Assembly: GCA_029204225.1 (NCBI GenBank)
Contig: CM055096.1
Span: 6,388,316 to 6,452,315 of the forward strand
Length of the DNA stretch: 64,000 nucleotides
DNA from: Diphasiastrum complanatum
Lineage: Eukaryota > Streptophyta > Lycopodiopsida > Lycopodiales > Lycopodiaceae
Direction: 5' to 3'
Part shown: one piece after another, positions 21,482 to 31,759 of the stretch
How the letters are laid out: the number at the start of each line of letters is the position of its first letter
Position numbering within the stretch: the stretch's first letter is position 1
Notes under the pieces: model-generated
What the model was told of the DNA's origin: nothing
The model's input: only the letters and a program-made list of their open reading frames with translations
Databases searched by the model: none
Made by a program: the position numbers and the translations under genes

Positions 21482-22404
21482 TTGTGGCTCTGTTATTAGT
21501 TTCAGTAGTTTGTCTCTAGCAGACGGTCTACCATTGTACTCAGATCATTTTTCATATTATATACAGTGTTTGGCGTACTTGATTTGCTGCACGTTGTGCG
21601 TATGTCGCTCTGTACATGTGATGCTGTATTTTCAAATTTATGTCAAATTCTGTGCGCGTGTGTGAAACTTATTTTCAACTAATTTCGATTGAAGTGAATG
21701 ATAGCTTCACATAAATGCACCTACATAATGAGCACAACAATTACACCTACACCCCAAACTGCATTTCACAAACACATGTATCACATTTGCATTTAAAAAA
21801 ATACAGAGATTGCATTTCACATGACCAGGCTCGCGTTGTACAAAAAACAACTATGTAATCATTCTACCGTTGTATCAAGATAACATCACATATCCCGTCC
21901 TTTATTTAGAGAGCTTCCTCCTGGCTTCTCCCTCGGGCTTCGGTGGTATGCACTCTGCCATCTCGATCGACCTTCTCCTCACAGCACCCTGCTCCTCGAA
22001 CACCCTCTCACAGCACCCTGGCTCTCAAACAACCTCTCACAGCATGTCACCGGCTCTCGCTTGCTCTCTCACTGTCTATCACTAGCTCTCTCACAGCCTT
22101 TGAAAATGCCGATCACAATGGCATTCTGAGTGCTTATTTATCCCCACAGCCTGATCGTCCATGTGGATCCCCATCATCTCTCCATGTGCCTCTGTACCCT
22201 AAACCCATGTGATGCTCCCCCCTTGTGTTGCTCTCCCATTGGCCCCATGGTCTGCTCACCCACAGTGCTCATGTGTTGTTGCACCATTCCCCTGCACCAT
22301 GTACTGTACCTTCTTTTTTTACACCCAGAACCCCTTTTTTTTCCATTTTTTTGACCTGTTTTGGTAGGTAGTAGGCAAAAAATAAAAATTTTAAAAATAT
22401 TAAA
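21482..22404 (+). other. 3' non-coding part of hAT copy 2
   Basis: Sequence between the transposase stop and the right subterminal repeats. It includes a CT-rich stretch with repeated CACAGCACCCT and CTCTCACAGC words (about 21970-22100). No supported gene. Confidence 0.55.
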
Positions 22405-22506
22405 AATGGTACTGCCCTGGTACCGCGGATCCCAGGGCGGTACGGTACCGGCGGTACCACTGATATGGTACCGGCGGTACCATACCAGCGGTACCAAGGG
22501 ACACTA

Positions 22507-22508
<2 letters not shown>
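22405..22508 (+). repeat. Right terminal and subterminal repeats of hAT copy 2
   Basis: A cluster of GGTACCGCGG and ACCGGCGGTACC units ending in ACACTATG. Nearly the same as 23711-23827 in the miniature element. Confidence 0.8.

Positions 22509-22542
<34 letters not shown>
22509..22542. repeat. (AT)n tract between two hAT-type ends
   Basis: Pure AT run of 34 bases, bounded by CTATG on the left and CATAG on the right. Confidence 0.95.
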
Positions 22543-22544
<2 letters not shown>

Positions 22545-23228
22545 TAGTGGCACGTGGTACCTCCCAAAAATCCGCGGTACCAGGGCGGCACCATTTTTTT
22601 AATTTTTTTTTTTTAAATTTAGTTGGCAATATGGATATCAACTTGAAGCTCTTGACGAGAACAGTGCATTTATGTAGGTTGCCGATGCTTTCAGCTACAA
22701 AATGTGTTAGACAACTAAATAATGCACCTCTCAGTTTAGTAGTCACTAGTTAACCGTGAGCTCAGATCTGTAAGGCCCCTGTTTTGAGGAGAAGCCATTA
22801 CTGAGCACGATTTTCAGTATAGGGTCTACTGTGAGACCATGATGTATGAGATGGCTAGATTACAGTTTCTATATAGCAGCAAGTCTTGGGGGGTTCGGGG
22901 GGCGGTAGCCCCCCGGCGGGGGGTTTGGGGGAAAGAACCCCCCAACGGCCTCTTCATGATTTGGCTTTCCGACTCGCTGAGCGAAAACACACTTTTTGGT
23001 GTTTTGCATCCCCTTGGTCCTTTGGCTGTTCGCTCTCGTCAGAACCGGCAACCTGCATAAATGCACTGCTCTTGTCAACAGCTTCAAGCTGATACCCATA
23101 TTGCCCACTTAATTTTATTTTTATTTTTTAAAAAGAATCTAAGAAAAATATTATATATTATGGTACTGCTGGACCAGTATGGATCCGTGGTACCGGGATC
23201 TGCGGATCCTGGTACCGCTGGATCTATG
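22543..23228. mobile_element. hAT-type miniature element B with internal inverted repeat
   Basis: Ends CATAGTGGCACGTGGTACC and ...GGTACCGCTGGATCTATG, flanked by (AT)n on both sides. The interior has an inverted repeat of about 60 bases: 22625-22683 matches the reverse complement of 23046-23107 (GCAATATGGATATCA against TGATACCCATATTGC). A very G/C-rich stretch with runs of five to six G and C lies at 22888-22945. There is no coding capacity. Confidence 0.75.
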
Positions 23229-23248
23229 ATATATATATATATATATAT

Positions 23249-23507
23249 GACATGAGGGTCCGGGCCGTTTTGCCTGCGTCCGGCGTCCGGACCCGGACGC
23301 GTCCGACCCCCGGACGCGGGGTCAGATGCGCCTATTTTATTTTTTATTTTTTTTTAATTTTTCTTTTTTTTGAAAAAGAAAAAAAAAACAGATGCGTCCG
23401 GGGTCCGGACGCCCCCGGACGCAATTTTTTTTTTAGAAAAATTAAAAAAAAAGAAAAAAAAATCGGACGCGTCCGGACGCGCATCCGTGTCCGCCATCCG
23501 CTTCCTT

Positions 23508-23508
<1 letters not shown>
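23249..23508. mobile_element. Unclassified miniature element C with GTCCGGACGC repeats
   Basis: About 260 bases between two (TA)n tracts. GC-rich arms made of GTCCGGACGC-type words (23263-23330, 23394-23424, 23463-23505) alternate with long A- and T-runs. It begins GACATGAGGGTCCGGGCC. It has no CATAG end, so it belongs to a different family from its neighbours. Confidence 0.55.

Positions 23509-23551
<43 letters not shown>
23509..23551. repeat. (TA)n tract
   Basis: Pure TA run between element C and element D. Confidence 0.95.
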
Positions 23552-23553
<2 letters not shown>

Positions 23554-23827
23554 TAGGTCCCGCGGTACCAGGTCCCGCGGATCCCGGTACCGCAGGACCA
23601 TATATGGTACCGCGGTACCATATCGGTCGGCGGTACCAAAAAAAAAAAAATATTTTTTTTTTGCGAAAATAACACGGGAATATTATTTATTTTTTATTTA
23701 TTTTTATATTATGGTACCGCCCTGGTACCGCGGATCCCAGGGCGGTACCGTACCGGCGGTACCGTACCGGCGGTACCACTGTTATGGTACCGGCGGTACC
23801 ATACCAGCGGTACCACGGGGTACTATG
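23552..23827. mobile_element. hAT-type miniature element D, deletion derivative of the copy 2 family
   Basis: 276 bases, CATAGGTCCCGCGG...GGGGTACTATG. The left ~95 and right ~115 bases closely match the two ends of hAT copy 2, with only a short A/T-rich middle. Flanked by TA repeats on both sides. It is therefore a MITE that the same transposase could mobilise. Confidence 0.85.
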
Positions 23828-23875
23828 ATATATATATATATATATATATTAAATATTAAATAAATTAATTTATTA

Positions 23876-23946
23876 TGGTACCGCGGATCAGTATGGATCT
23901 GCGGTACCAGTATGGATCCGCGGATCCTGGTACCGCTGGATCTATG
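23876..23946. mobile_element. Right end of a further hAT-type miniature element (E)
   Basis: GGTACCGCGGATCAGTATGG...GGTACCGCTGGATCTATG resembles the right end of element B (23161-23228). A left end is not visible next to it; insertion of D or loss may explain this. Confidence 0.6.
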
Positions 23947-24410
23947 GTTTAAAATAATCACATGGCGTTCCCACATTGCCACTTTGATGCATAGAGCTTG
24001 AACCATACTAAAAGGAACAGCCAAAGACAATCACTCACAAATAAGAACTCTGTTTCTAGTATAGCTTCTTGTGTAGGTCTATTGGCTGACTGTTCGGTGC
24101 CAGATGACATTTTTTGCTATAAACACCTGTGAAGCATCATGGTCGTCAACTAATTTTCAGGTCATGGGATTTCTCCTGGCAATTTTTCGTAAAACCTTTT
24201 CATAGAGTTGGTGTGGACCAGGGCGAGGAATAAACACTGTGTGTAGTTGTTATTGTATCGATATATCTGAATAAGCTTGTTGTGTGGGACATTCTTTTCT
24301 GATTGCAATGATTGTTGGGGCCTGTTTGGCATTTGAGCAAGCAGTTATGTTCTTTACAGCTTCATTTGCTAAAGGCAATACTTGATACCATTGTGGTGCT
24401 TGTTTCACAG
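23947..24410 (+). other. Intron or gene-flank sequence before the first visible TruA exon
   Basis: Unique-looking AT-rich sequence with no recognised element. A TTTCACAG acceptor ends it at 24410. Confidence 0.5.
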
Positions 24411-25980
24411 GTATCTCTATAGAATAATATCTGTGAATGGCATTGCTTCCATTTTTGAGAAAGATCGGGCATGGCATGTCACAGAGAATTTGAACATTTC
24501 AGCCATGCGGGTAGTTCCTCCGACCTTGAAAAATGCAAAACTTTTTCAGTGCTAAAGCCTGACTGCATCATTCAGGACCAAATTAGACTGAAGGGTAAGG
24601 TTTTCAAACTGTTGATCCATGTTTGTAGGCAGCTTGCCAAGTCCTTGTAGGACACCATGACTTCAGTTCATTCCGTGCAGCAGGATGCCAGGTTTGTTTT
24701 AGCTTGCAAAACTTACACTAGCGTTTGAGCTCATGCTGTGCTAAATCATCAATGGAGCTCTTACCTTTTTCATTGATTATTTTGAAATTTTTTATTAAAT
24801 TCAATCCCCACTATATTACTGATAGTGAGCTATATCATGCCTCAAGATGCGTGATGCCTGTATTCTGTATTTTGCAGGCAAATTCGCCGATGAGAACACT
24901 TGATGAGCTCCATGTCTGCGAGGTGCCTTTGTGGCCCTATTTACCCTCTATTGGACCGAATTCATTTTGCGAAATAAAGGGAAGTACTAGCACCATTCCC
25001 ATTCAGGATGGAAAAGTTACCGATGAAGGTTGGGGTTCTGAGAATGAAAATCATCACACACGAAATGTTGAGCTCGGAATTTTAATCAACAAAAAGAAAG
25101 ATCAGTCAGCTAACAGAGGAAGTTTACTGGACGGTTATACTGACAAAAGCTCCAGGTGCTATGTTGTAACCACCAGAGCTCGCTCTTTTCTCTACCATCA
25201 GGTTTGTAGAAATTTCTGTAATTTTTGGGTGTGATGAAATCATCCATTTTATAGTTTCAACTTCTTCCTCGTTTTTCCATTACTTGCTGGTAGCATGATA
25301 GTTTTCCTTGCTAAGTGAAAATTGGCTATGGTTTAGAAATGAATAAGATGCTTTTGAAAAACCCTTAGGATTTCATCTTCAAAGAGCACTGAGGCAGAAT
25401 ATACCTTTTTCTCTTGATTTAGGTCCGCTTAATGGTGGGTACTTTAAAAGCTGTTGGTTCAGGATCTCTGACTGTTCGTGATGGTAAGGAATCTCTCTCT
25501 CAAATGCACACTTGCTGTGTGTCTGTGTACACACACGCGCGCCCGCGCGCGCACACACACACACACAGTGGGCGGGGGCCTGTGGGAACTCACAACTCAT
25601 GACCTGAGAGACCTATTCACATCTTGCATGCAAATTTGAGCATACTGACAGGCTAATTAAACGAAAGGTATCTTGCTCAGGTTTTTGCCTGGTATAAATA
25701 AGACACTCTTAAAGTGTTGTCGCTATGGTCGTAAAGAATTTACGTTTGTTGTAGAGTGCTTATTGTACTAGATCACGATAACAGTTTCATAGAGTGATAT
25801 TTAGGATCAACATTTTTGGGATCTTTATGTGCATATAAAGATCAGTATTTGTGCTTGTGCATCGTTTTCGTGCCTGCAGTACAAGAAATTCTTGATGCTC
25901 GTTCTATCACAAAAGTTCCACCTATGGCTCCTGCTTGCGGTCTTTATCTTGCGGATGTCAAATACGACTTTGATGAGTAG
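24411..25980 (+). CDS. tRNA pseudouridine synthase, TruA family (3' exons only)
   Basis: Five exons with GT-AG introns: 24411-24510, 24629-24691, 24878-25201, 25423-25483 and 25880-25980 (stop TAG). The translation gives YLYRIISVNGIASIFEKDRA, QVLVGHHDFSSFRAAGCQ, ANSPMRTLDELHVCEVP, ARSFLYHQ then VRLMVGTLKAVGSGSLTVRD, and PPMAPACGLYLADVKYDF. These are the ordered C-terminal motifs of TruA, which converts uridine to pseudouridine in the tRNA anticodon arm. An extra polar segment of about 70 residues precedes ARSFLYHQ. The N-terminal exons with the catalytic Asp are not found in this window; upstream is about 24 kb of transposons, so either a giant intron or a 5' truncation applies. No frameshift or internal stop is seen in these exons, so the gene may be functional. 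The cellular compartment is not evident. Confidence 0.9.
25515..25568. repeat. Alternating purine-pyrimidine tract in the TruA intron
   Basis: GTGTGTCTGTGTACACACAC followed by CGCGCGCCCGCGCGCG and (CA)n. A classic Z-DNA-prone composition inside the last intron. Confidence 0.8.
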
Positions 25981-28200
25981 CTGAATACTCAAGAATTTGA
26001 TTCAAGTGGTATGTGGTTTAAGGACAGCAAGAGCATATGTTTCATGAGAATTTTCAGTTCTATTTCTCAATTCAATAACAGCACATAAGTGTTACCTACC
26101 TGACTCAGCTTTGAAGGTACAACTTTGGAACTACTTCATTTGGATGAATGAAAAATTGGGTGCACGATACGATTTTACCAATAGCTTGACAAAGCACAAA
26201 GGAGACGAAGCTTTCTTGCAAATGCCTCAAAATGTTTACTGAGACATGGTACGGTCCTGCAGTTGAAGCAAAATGATGTGTGGGCATTTTTAGCTTATGC
26301 TAGGATTCTCCTCATGTGCTAAGGTTTGTTAATTGTTATTTCAAGGAACATGACGGTCCAAATTCTACAAACGGAGTGCACATGGGCTCTGAATTTTGGT
26401 TCCATGCAGTATGAAGCGAAATGATGTGTAAGCATGTTTAGCTTAGCTTGGATTCTCATGTAGTAATGCTAGTGGGATCTACAATGAAGTTCTACAAAGT
26501 TGTGGTGTGAATTCGTCTGAATCCTTTGTATTTGTAAATTAGAAGTTATCCAATGATCTGTGGCATGATGGATAAAAACTTGTATTGTGGGTTTGCCCGC
26601 CTAGATGCAAATGTGAGCATACCTTGTTCCCCTTGTGGGGCTCTTTTTCCTGTTGGCCAAATTTGAAGGCAGCCGTTTGGGGCCATTGTGCTTGGACAAA
26701 CATTTTACTGCCCTTCAGGGCTGTTGCTGCTTGGACAAAGTCTGAAGATTGGCTTCAGGGCTGATTTTGCTCTCAACTTGGTCTTCGGGGCTGGTTACCA
26801 TTGCCTGCCTACATAGACTGCTAGTGCTAAGTAATTTACTTCTAATACCACTGGCTTCTGAAATTAAATTTGTGAATTTGAATATATTCCAATCTCACAA
26901 ATAGACATTATCCATGTAGTATCAACTAAGTTACATTTAATTGAAATAGATGTTACTGCACTTTAAACTTCCCACTGGTGCAAGCTTAAATAGCTCATTA
27001 TAATGCCAAGTAATGAACATGGACACGTGACAGAACGTTAAAAGTGAGCTATATAACCATCAGCTATCAACCCACAAAGGTGACTCTTTGACATTTTAAA
27101 TTCTTGTCTACCTTCAAAGCCCAAAGCATTAATGTTTGTACTTCTAGTGAGAGCAACATAGCTTAATTAGAGATATAATGCTCGAGGAGAGGCGCTAAGC
27201 GTCAGGTAAGTTGAACATTTGGTCCTGGAATTTAGCATTATCGAAACAGGAAATCCAAAGTAATCAAGGATAACATTAGGTTTTGTTATGTTCCTATTGG
27301 ACATAATGTTGGGGCTAACCAGTTGGTAAGCAACTATGCCAGCAAGGGTGACATCTAAGTTCACCTCCTTTAAAAGCTCATGGCTAAGCTAGGCCATGAA
27401 AAAAATTCATTCTCGAGATTGCTCTTTGGAGTGTGGACCTGGAAGCCCCTTCTTTGGCAACAAGGCCAAATGATGTCATCCTTTGAGGTGAGCAGTGTCT
27501 ACTATTTGAAATCAAACTCGTAGATGGAATAGACCCCAGCTTGAGGGTGTTGGGTAACTCTTGCAGGGAGCATATGGCTGATTGGAGAGTATGCTTGCAA
27601 AACTAGTTGTTTAGACATGGTTCTGGAATTGACGTGCGCTTGTTTGTGGAGTATGAACACTTGTACAAGAGAAAGATGGTCAAGTATAGTTTCTCTTCAT
27701 CAAGTTTTGGTTGCTTCAAGTGGCATTAGAGGTACTAGCCTTATTTCGTTTTCGTGCAAAATGAGAATACGACTTTTTGTTGGAAGAGATGTTCTTATAA
27801 CTTTGATAGTTCTGTCGGAAATTGTGCTTCATTGCTGTTTACATTCCATTTATGCCCATTGGAATCAACTCATGAAGAAATTTATCATTAGACATGTCAC
27901 CTAGAGCATTGCCATTGCAAGTGACACTAGCTGAAGCTGAGTTTTTTCTTGTTGTAAGTGCGTAAATTACATTTCATGTGGTATTGACCATTTATAAGTT
28001 TTTTTATTTTATAAAATTACATTATAAAATTACAATACATATTTACCAGGCAATATATATTGTGAAATTGCATTCTGTAGCAATTATCGTTCAATACAAA
28101 AACAATTTATCATTGAGTTCATATATCAAAAGAGAAAATTGTGTTGCAGATGTCACATTGCCTTGATAGACCAAGAAATTCAATTTCAAAGGAAAAAAAA
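25981..28200. other. 3' flank of the TruA-like gene and unassigned sequence
   Basis: The 3' UTR should lie in the first few hundred bases. A short imperfect duplication (TGAAGCAAAATGATGTGT at about 26263 and TGAAGCGAAATGATGTGT at about 26412) is present. No other ORF or element could be supported. Confidence 0.5.
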
Positions 28201-28223
28201 GGAGGTGGACAATATGGAGTCGT

Positions 28224-29420
28224 TGTCCATTACTTTTGAACAACATAGCATTACCTATCCATGCCAGAGGTCAACAGCATGGATGTTATTGCTTTGTGAG
28301 GAAAATTTCTTCATTTGGTAAACGTTGATAAATGATCATGTTCTCATTTATATCTAGGCTTTCTACTCTAAAAGAGACTTCCTAGGAATCTACAACTAAA
28401 TGGATACACTTGCACGAGGACTCTAGTCCCAAAGAAGCATGATAGTTGAAACCCGTTATCTTACTTGCCAAAACTTTCAATATCATAAATTTTTAATAGA
28501 TGCCAATAAACATCACAACTCATGAAGAAATAAGAGGTTGATATATGGAGTGATTTTTTGGTACTTACTCAAAGGGGTTGGCTCAGTTGGTTAGCTTGGC
28601 ATCCAAAGTTTCTTTGTTCCTAGGTTCGAGCAACCAAGAAGCATTTTCCAGTACTTTGGTACATTAAAGCAATACTTACCTCGGCCATTTGTTAACATTG
28701 GATGACATTCCTTGGACAAGAAAATTTCTTGTACACCTATTAAAGTTTGATAATGAATGTCTTCATTTACATCCAAGCCTTCGACTTTTAAAAAGGCATT
28801 GTACCTAGGTTTGCACAACATATATTTCCTAGACAACATTTTGCTAACTAAATCATCACACTTGCATGAGGGCTCTAGTGCCAAAGAAGTTGGATAGGCC
28901 AAACCCGTTATGCTATCCACCAAAACTTTTAACATCATGAGTTTACTCTTATCATGCGTTGATAAATATAAAAAATCTTGGAAAAAATTAAGAGGCTAGG
29001 TGATACCAAAACTTTCAACATCATGTTTCCTCTTACTATACGTTGATAAACATCACAAATCGTGAAGAAATAATAAGAGATTATCATATGATGGGTTTAT
29101 TTTTAGTACTTATGTACAATATAGCATTATCTATCTATGCCATGGGTCAACCAGATTGGATTGTGTGGCTAGGACATGTAAAGATTTTGTACACCTAGTA
29201 AATATTGATAAAGGAGTGGTCTGTTTTCATTTGCATCTAGGTGCCTTCTAAAAAACAATGTACTCAAGTTCCCACAACATATATAGATGACATACTTCTA
29301 ACTAAATTATTAGAAGTGCATGAGGTCTCTTTCCCAAAGAAACATGATAGGGTGAAATCCATTATGTCACAACCACAATTTTTAATATTATAAATATCAC
29401 AACAAACAAGTAATGACATA
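28224..29420. repeat. Three diverged tandem units of about 430 bases
   Basis: Units at about 28224-28560, 28655-28985 and 29105-29420 share the same order of words: AACATAGCATTACCTATC, a GTTGATAAA block, CATTTATATCTAGG, TAGTCCCAAAGAAGCATGAT and AACCCGTTATCTTAC. A partial fourth block lies at 28986-29105. There is no coding frame across units, so this looks like a decayed non-coding tandem duplication. Confidence 0.7.
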
Positions 29421-29569
29421 TTTGCACATGTGACAAAAAAATGGTGACAAATACTTCTGTCTATTATCATATACATTGTACATTGATTAGTAGCATATTA
29501 TATCACTTTCAACATCTATGAATTCACCCATAAGAAATAAAGAGAAGAATATTAATAGTCATCAAAAGT

Positions 29570-30940
29570 GCCTAGGGTTGTGGATGTATTTGAAAAGAAG
29601 GGTATTTGAGGAGAGAGGGATCAAGAAGACTAACGCCATCAAGTTTACTCAATGCTATGCAAATGGCCCATTTGAGGAAGTTAGAACCATTTAAAAGGAA
29701 TTTTCTAAAGATTTTAGCATTAGAGAGAAAATAGGAAGGAGGAAGAAACCAAAGTAGGAGGTAAATGATGTGTTCCACGACAATGGGATGGGCATGGAAG
29801 GAAAGATATGCAAGATTCTAAAGAAGGATCTTGGAGTTGACACGAGAGATTATCCAGTTGAACTTGTGTCTATTAGAAAGAGAAGAGGAAAACCAACAAG
29901 TATTTGAAAGTGGTATTGTGGAATAGGATATCAACTTTAACTTGGTTGAAACACTAGGATGAATAAACATTATAAGAGAGGACGAGCAAGTTTGTTTTAT
30001 TGAAATGGAAGAGTGGTACAAAAACTTGGAAATTTCATAAAATATTAGGGAGACCAAAAATTCATGAAATTTTGATATGCAAACCAATTTGTCAACATAG
30101 AATTGAGGCCCCACTGGAATTTTTTAGGAAAGTGCAAAATCAGGGGTTCAGTGGCAACGATAGGGAGAAAGGGAACAATATTGTCTAAACCCACAAGAAA
30201 TAGGGAAGGCAGGGGAAAATGATACTTTGGAGGTAGTAGAGATAAAAAGCTTGAGGACAACTAAAGGATACTTATATCGAAGTGAAGAGTCAATGACCAA
30301 CCAAACATTGAGGATACCATCAAGCAAAGATATGCTTTCAGAAAGCCAATATGATTCTTGGAGAGGTGTAAAGGAAGAACAAGGACATGCTTTTTGACAA
30401 TGGCTGATCCTACTCAGCAACAAAAAAGCTAGCTGTGACTCCATCGAGACCGTGAGTTTACATCTGTTTAAGAATTTCAATGAAAAGTGAATTATGTCAA
30501 AGGAAAAAGGTGAGAAAATGGAAAAGAATTCGTCAGTAGAAATAGAGGAGGAGAAGGAGCAATAAATCTCAAGATCATGTAGAGAGGGAGGGTAGAGTTA
30601 ATAATTGAGAAAGATAGGAGGAGGAGTTGTTAATTATTTCAAGAGAGGACAAAAGCTACTGTCAATTGAAAAGAGCAAAAGTCTTCTCTAATTTTTTGAG
30701 ATTTAAACTTTTTGAAGAAGAAAAATGAGACTCTTTGTTAAGATGGATACTTTGGATTGATCGGAAAGTCTGAGTTGATTTGTAAGAAAGAGGAACTTGA
30801 CAGTACGAAGGGAATGATTATCAGATACATATATGGCTAAGAAAATATCCAACCATTTTTGTTCGATGGAAAATTTAGTTATAGTAAAGTTGAAATTGTT
30901 TATTCAGCCTTTTTTGTGAAGAAAGGAGTGACAAAGGTGG
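29570..30940 (-). pseudogene. LINE-type reverse transcriptase relic
   Basis: Minus-strand fragments in several frames match the order of plant L1-type RT: KNHIGFLKA and SLLDGI (the QxGFxxGRSILDxI motif), FKYLLVFLFSNRHKFNWII (the KYLGIPL region), SRVNSKILLRILHIFPSMPI (LSxAGRxxLIxSVL), and then YLLLWFLPPSY and FRKFLLNGSNFLKWA (the Y.L..F.LP and FLW.G regions). The catalytic FADD box is not seen and stops are frequent. An old, inactive non-LTR retrotransposon fragment on the minus strand. Confidence 0.65.
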
Positions 30941-30945
30941 ATGAC

Positions 30946-31448
30946 TGTTGGAGGGTTTGCGGATCCCAAGGCAACCCTAACCCTAGTTAATAAGTGAGAG
31001 GGATTTGGCACCCTGCTGTGCGTAAGTCCAACCCGATGACCACATAGTTATTTGATTGATTAGTTAAAAGTCAATAAAAGGACTTTAGGCCTTTTTGTGG
31101 GACTTTTAATGTCGTAGGGCCTAAATGTCAAGTTAGTGAATAAAGTTGGGTTTCCCTCCAATTTTGATGGTTCCCACACTTTTTTAAATTTGAATAAAAA
31201 GAGAGGCAAGACTGGACCAATAGGATTCAGAGGCCAGGGTCCTCCTCTCTACTATAAAAAGGGACCAACTCGAGTTGCTCCTGATGTTCATTTCCTCATT
31301 TCAATAAAGCAGATTGGTTCTCTTTAGAAATGGATTGATGAATGTCCTTGCTCTTCCTCTCTTCTCCTCCATTTCTCATGCTTTCTTTGGATTTTGCTAA
31401 TTGTTGGATTTGATCATTATTGAGATTGCTATTTCTTATGCTTTTTGT

Positions 31449-31516
<68 letters not shown>

Positions 31517-31736
31517 TAAGTTTCTATCATTGTTGTGGATTTAGGGTCAATGGAAGTAGGGTTAATGGATGCAGTGTTAATGGATGTTAGTGTTAGATCC
31601 TCCATTCATGTTGAAATTTGAACTATACTATTGCTCTCATGAGAACGAACCTACGCGTGACAACTAACTCCGTCTCTTTGATGCTAGATTGACTAGATCT
31701 TGGATTCAAGTTAGGCAAGGAAAGAAACCCACTACA
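30946..31736 (+). repeat. Gypsy LTR at the 5' end of the hybrid element
   Basis: TGTTGGAGGG...CCACTACA, homologous in reverse orientation to 3635-4391. TATAAAAA at 31253-31260 and AATAAA at 31303-31308 mark promoter and polyadenylation signal. A GA array (31460-31512) has expanded in U5. Confidence 0.9.
31460..31512. repeat. (GA)n array in the gypsy LTR
   Basis: About 26 units. The other two copies of this LTR have only a short CT-rich stretch here. Confidence 0.95.
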
Positions 31737-31737
31737 A

Positions 31738-31759
31738 TTTTGGCATCATTGACGGGGAG
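31738..31759 (+). promoter_or_regulatory. Primer binding site of the gypsy half
   Basis: TTTGGCATCATTGACGGGGA, a diverged form of the TTGGCGCCGTTGCCGGGGA-type site, one or two bases after the LTR. Confidence 0.7.

Larger units (their letters stand above)
15276..22508 (+). mobile_element. hAT-type transposon copy 2, internally deleted and split by a gypsy element
   Basis: Left end CATAGGTCCCGCGGTAC and right end ...AAGGGACACTATG, each followed outward by (TA)n. Both ends carry subterminal GGTACCGCGG-type repeats (15281-15361 and 22405-22500). Inside are a BED finger, a deletion that removes the DUF659 core, the hAT dimerisation block, the low-complexity tail and AT-hooks. A gypsy element (17629-21129) splits the tail. 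Without that insertion the element would be about 3.7 kb. CATAG...CTATG is taken as the terminus because four other ends in the window share it; the 8-base hAT target duplication cannot be told apart from the TA repeat. Confidence 0.8.

Noticed and set aside
22885-23110. Proline/glycine-rich short ORFs on both strands
   Set aside because: They are a by-product of the G- and C-run core of miniature element B.
23252-23675. ORFs with Tyr-Ile and Lys/Phe runs
   Set aside because: Produced by (TA)n and poly-A/T stretches in elements C and D; no coding signal.
24250-24477. Minus-strand ORF opposite the first TruA exon
   Set aside because: It overlaps a well-supported exon on the other strand and shows no motif.
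27617-27904. Plus-strand ORF of 95 codons
   Set aside because: No motif, no neighbouring exon with splice sites; composition like the surrounding non-coding DNA.
28224-29420. CRISPR-like array in the tandem repeats
   Set aside because: Units are long and diverged, without short constant repeats and unique spacers, and the genome is eukaryotic.
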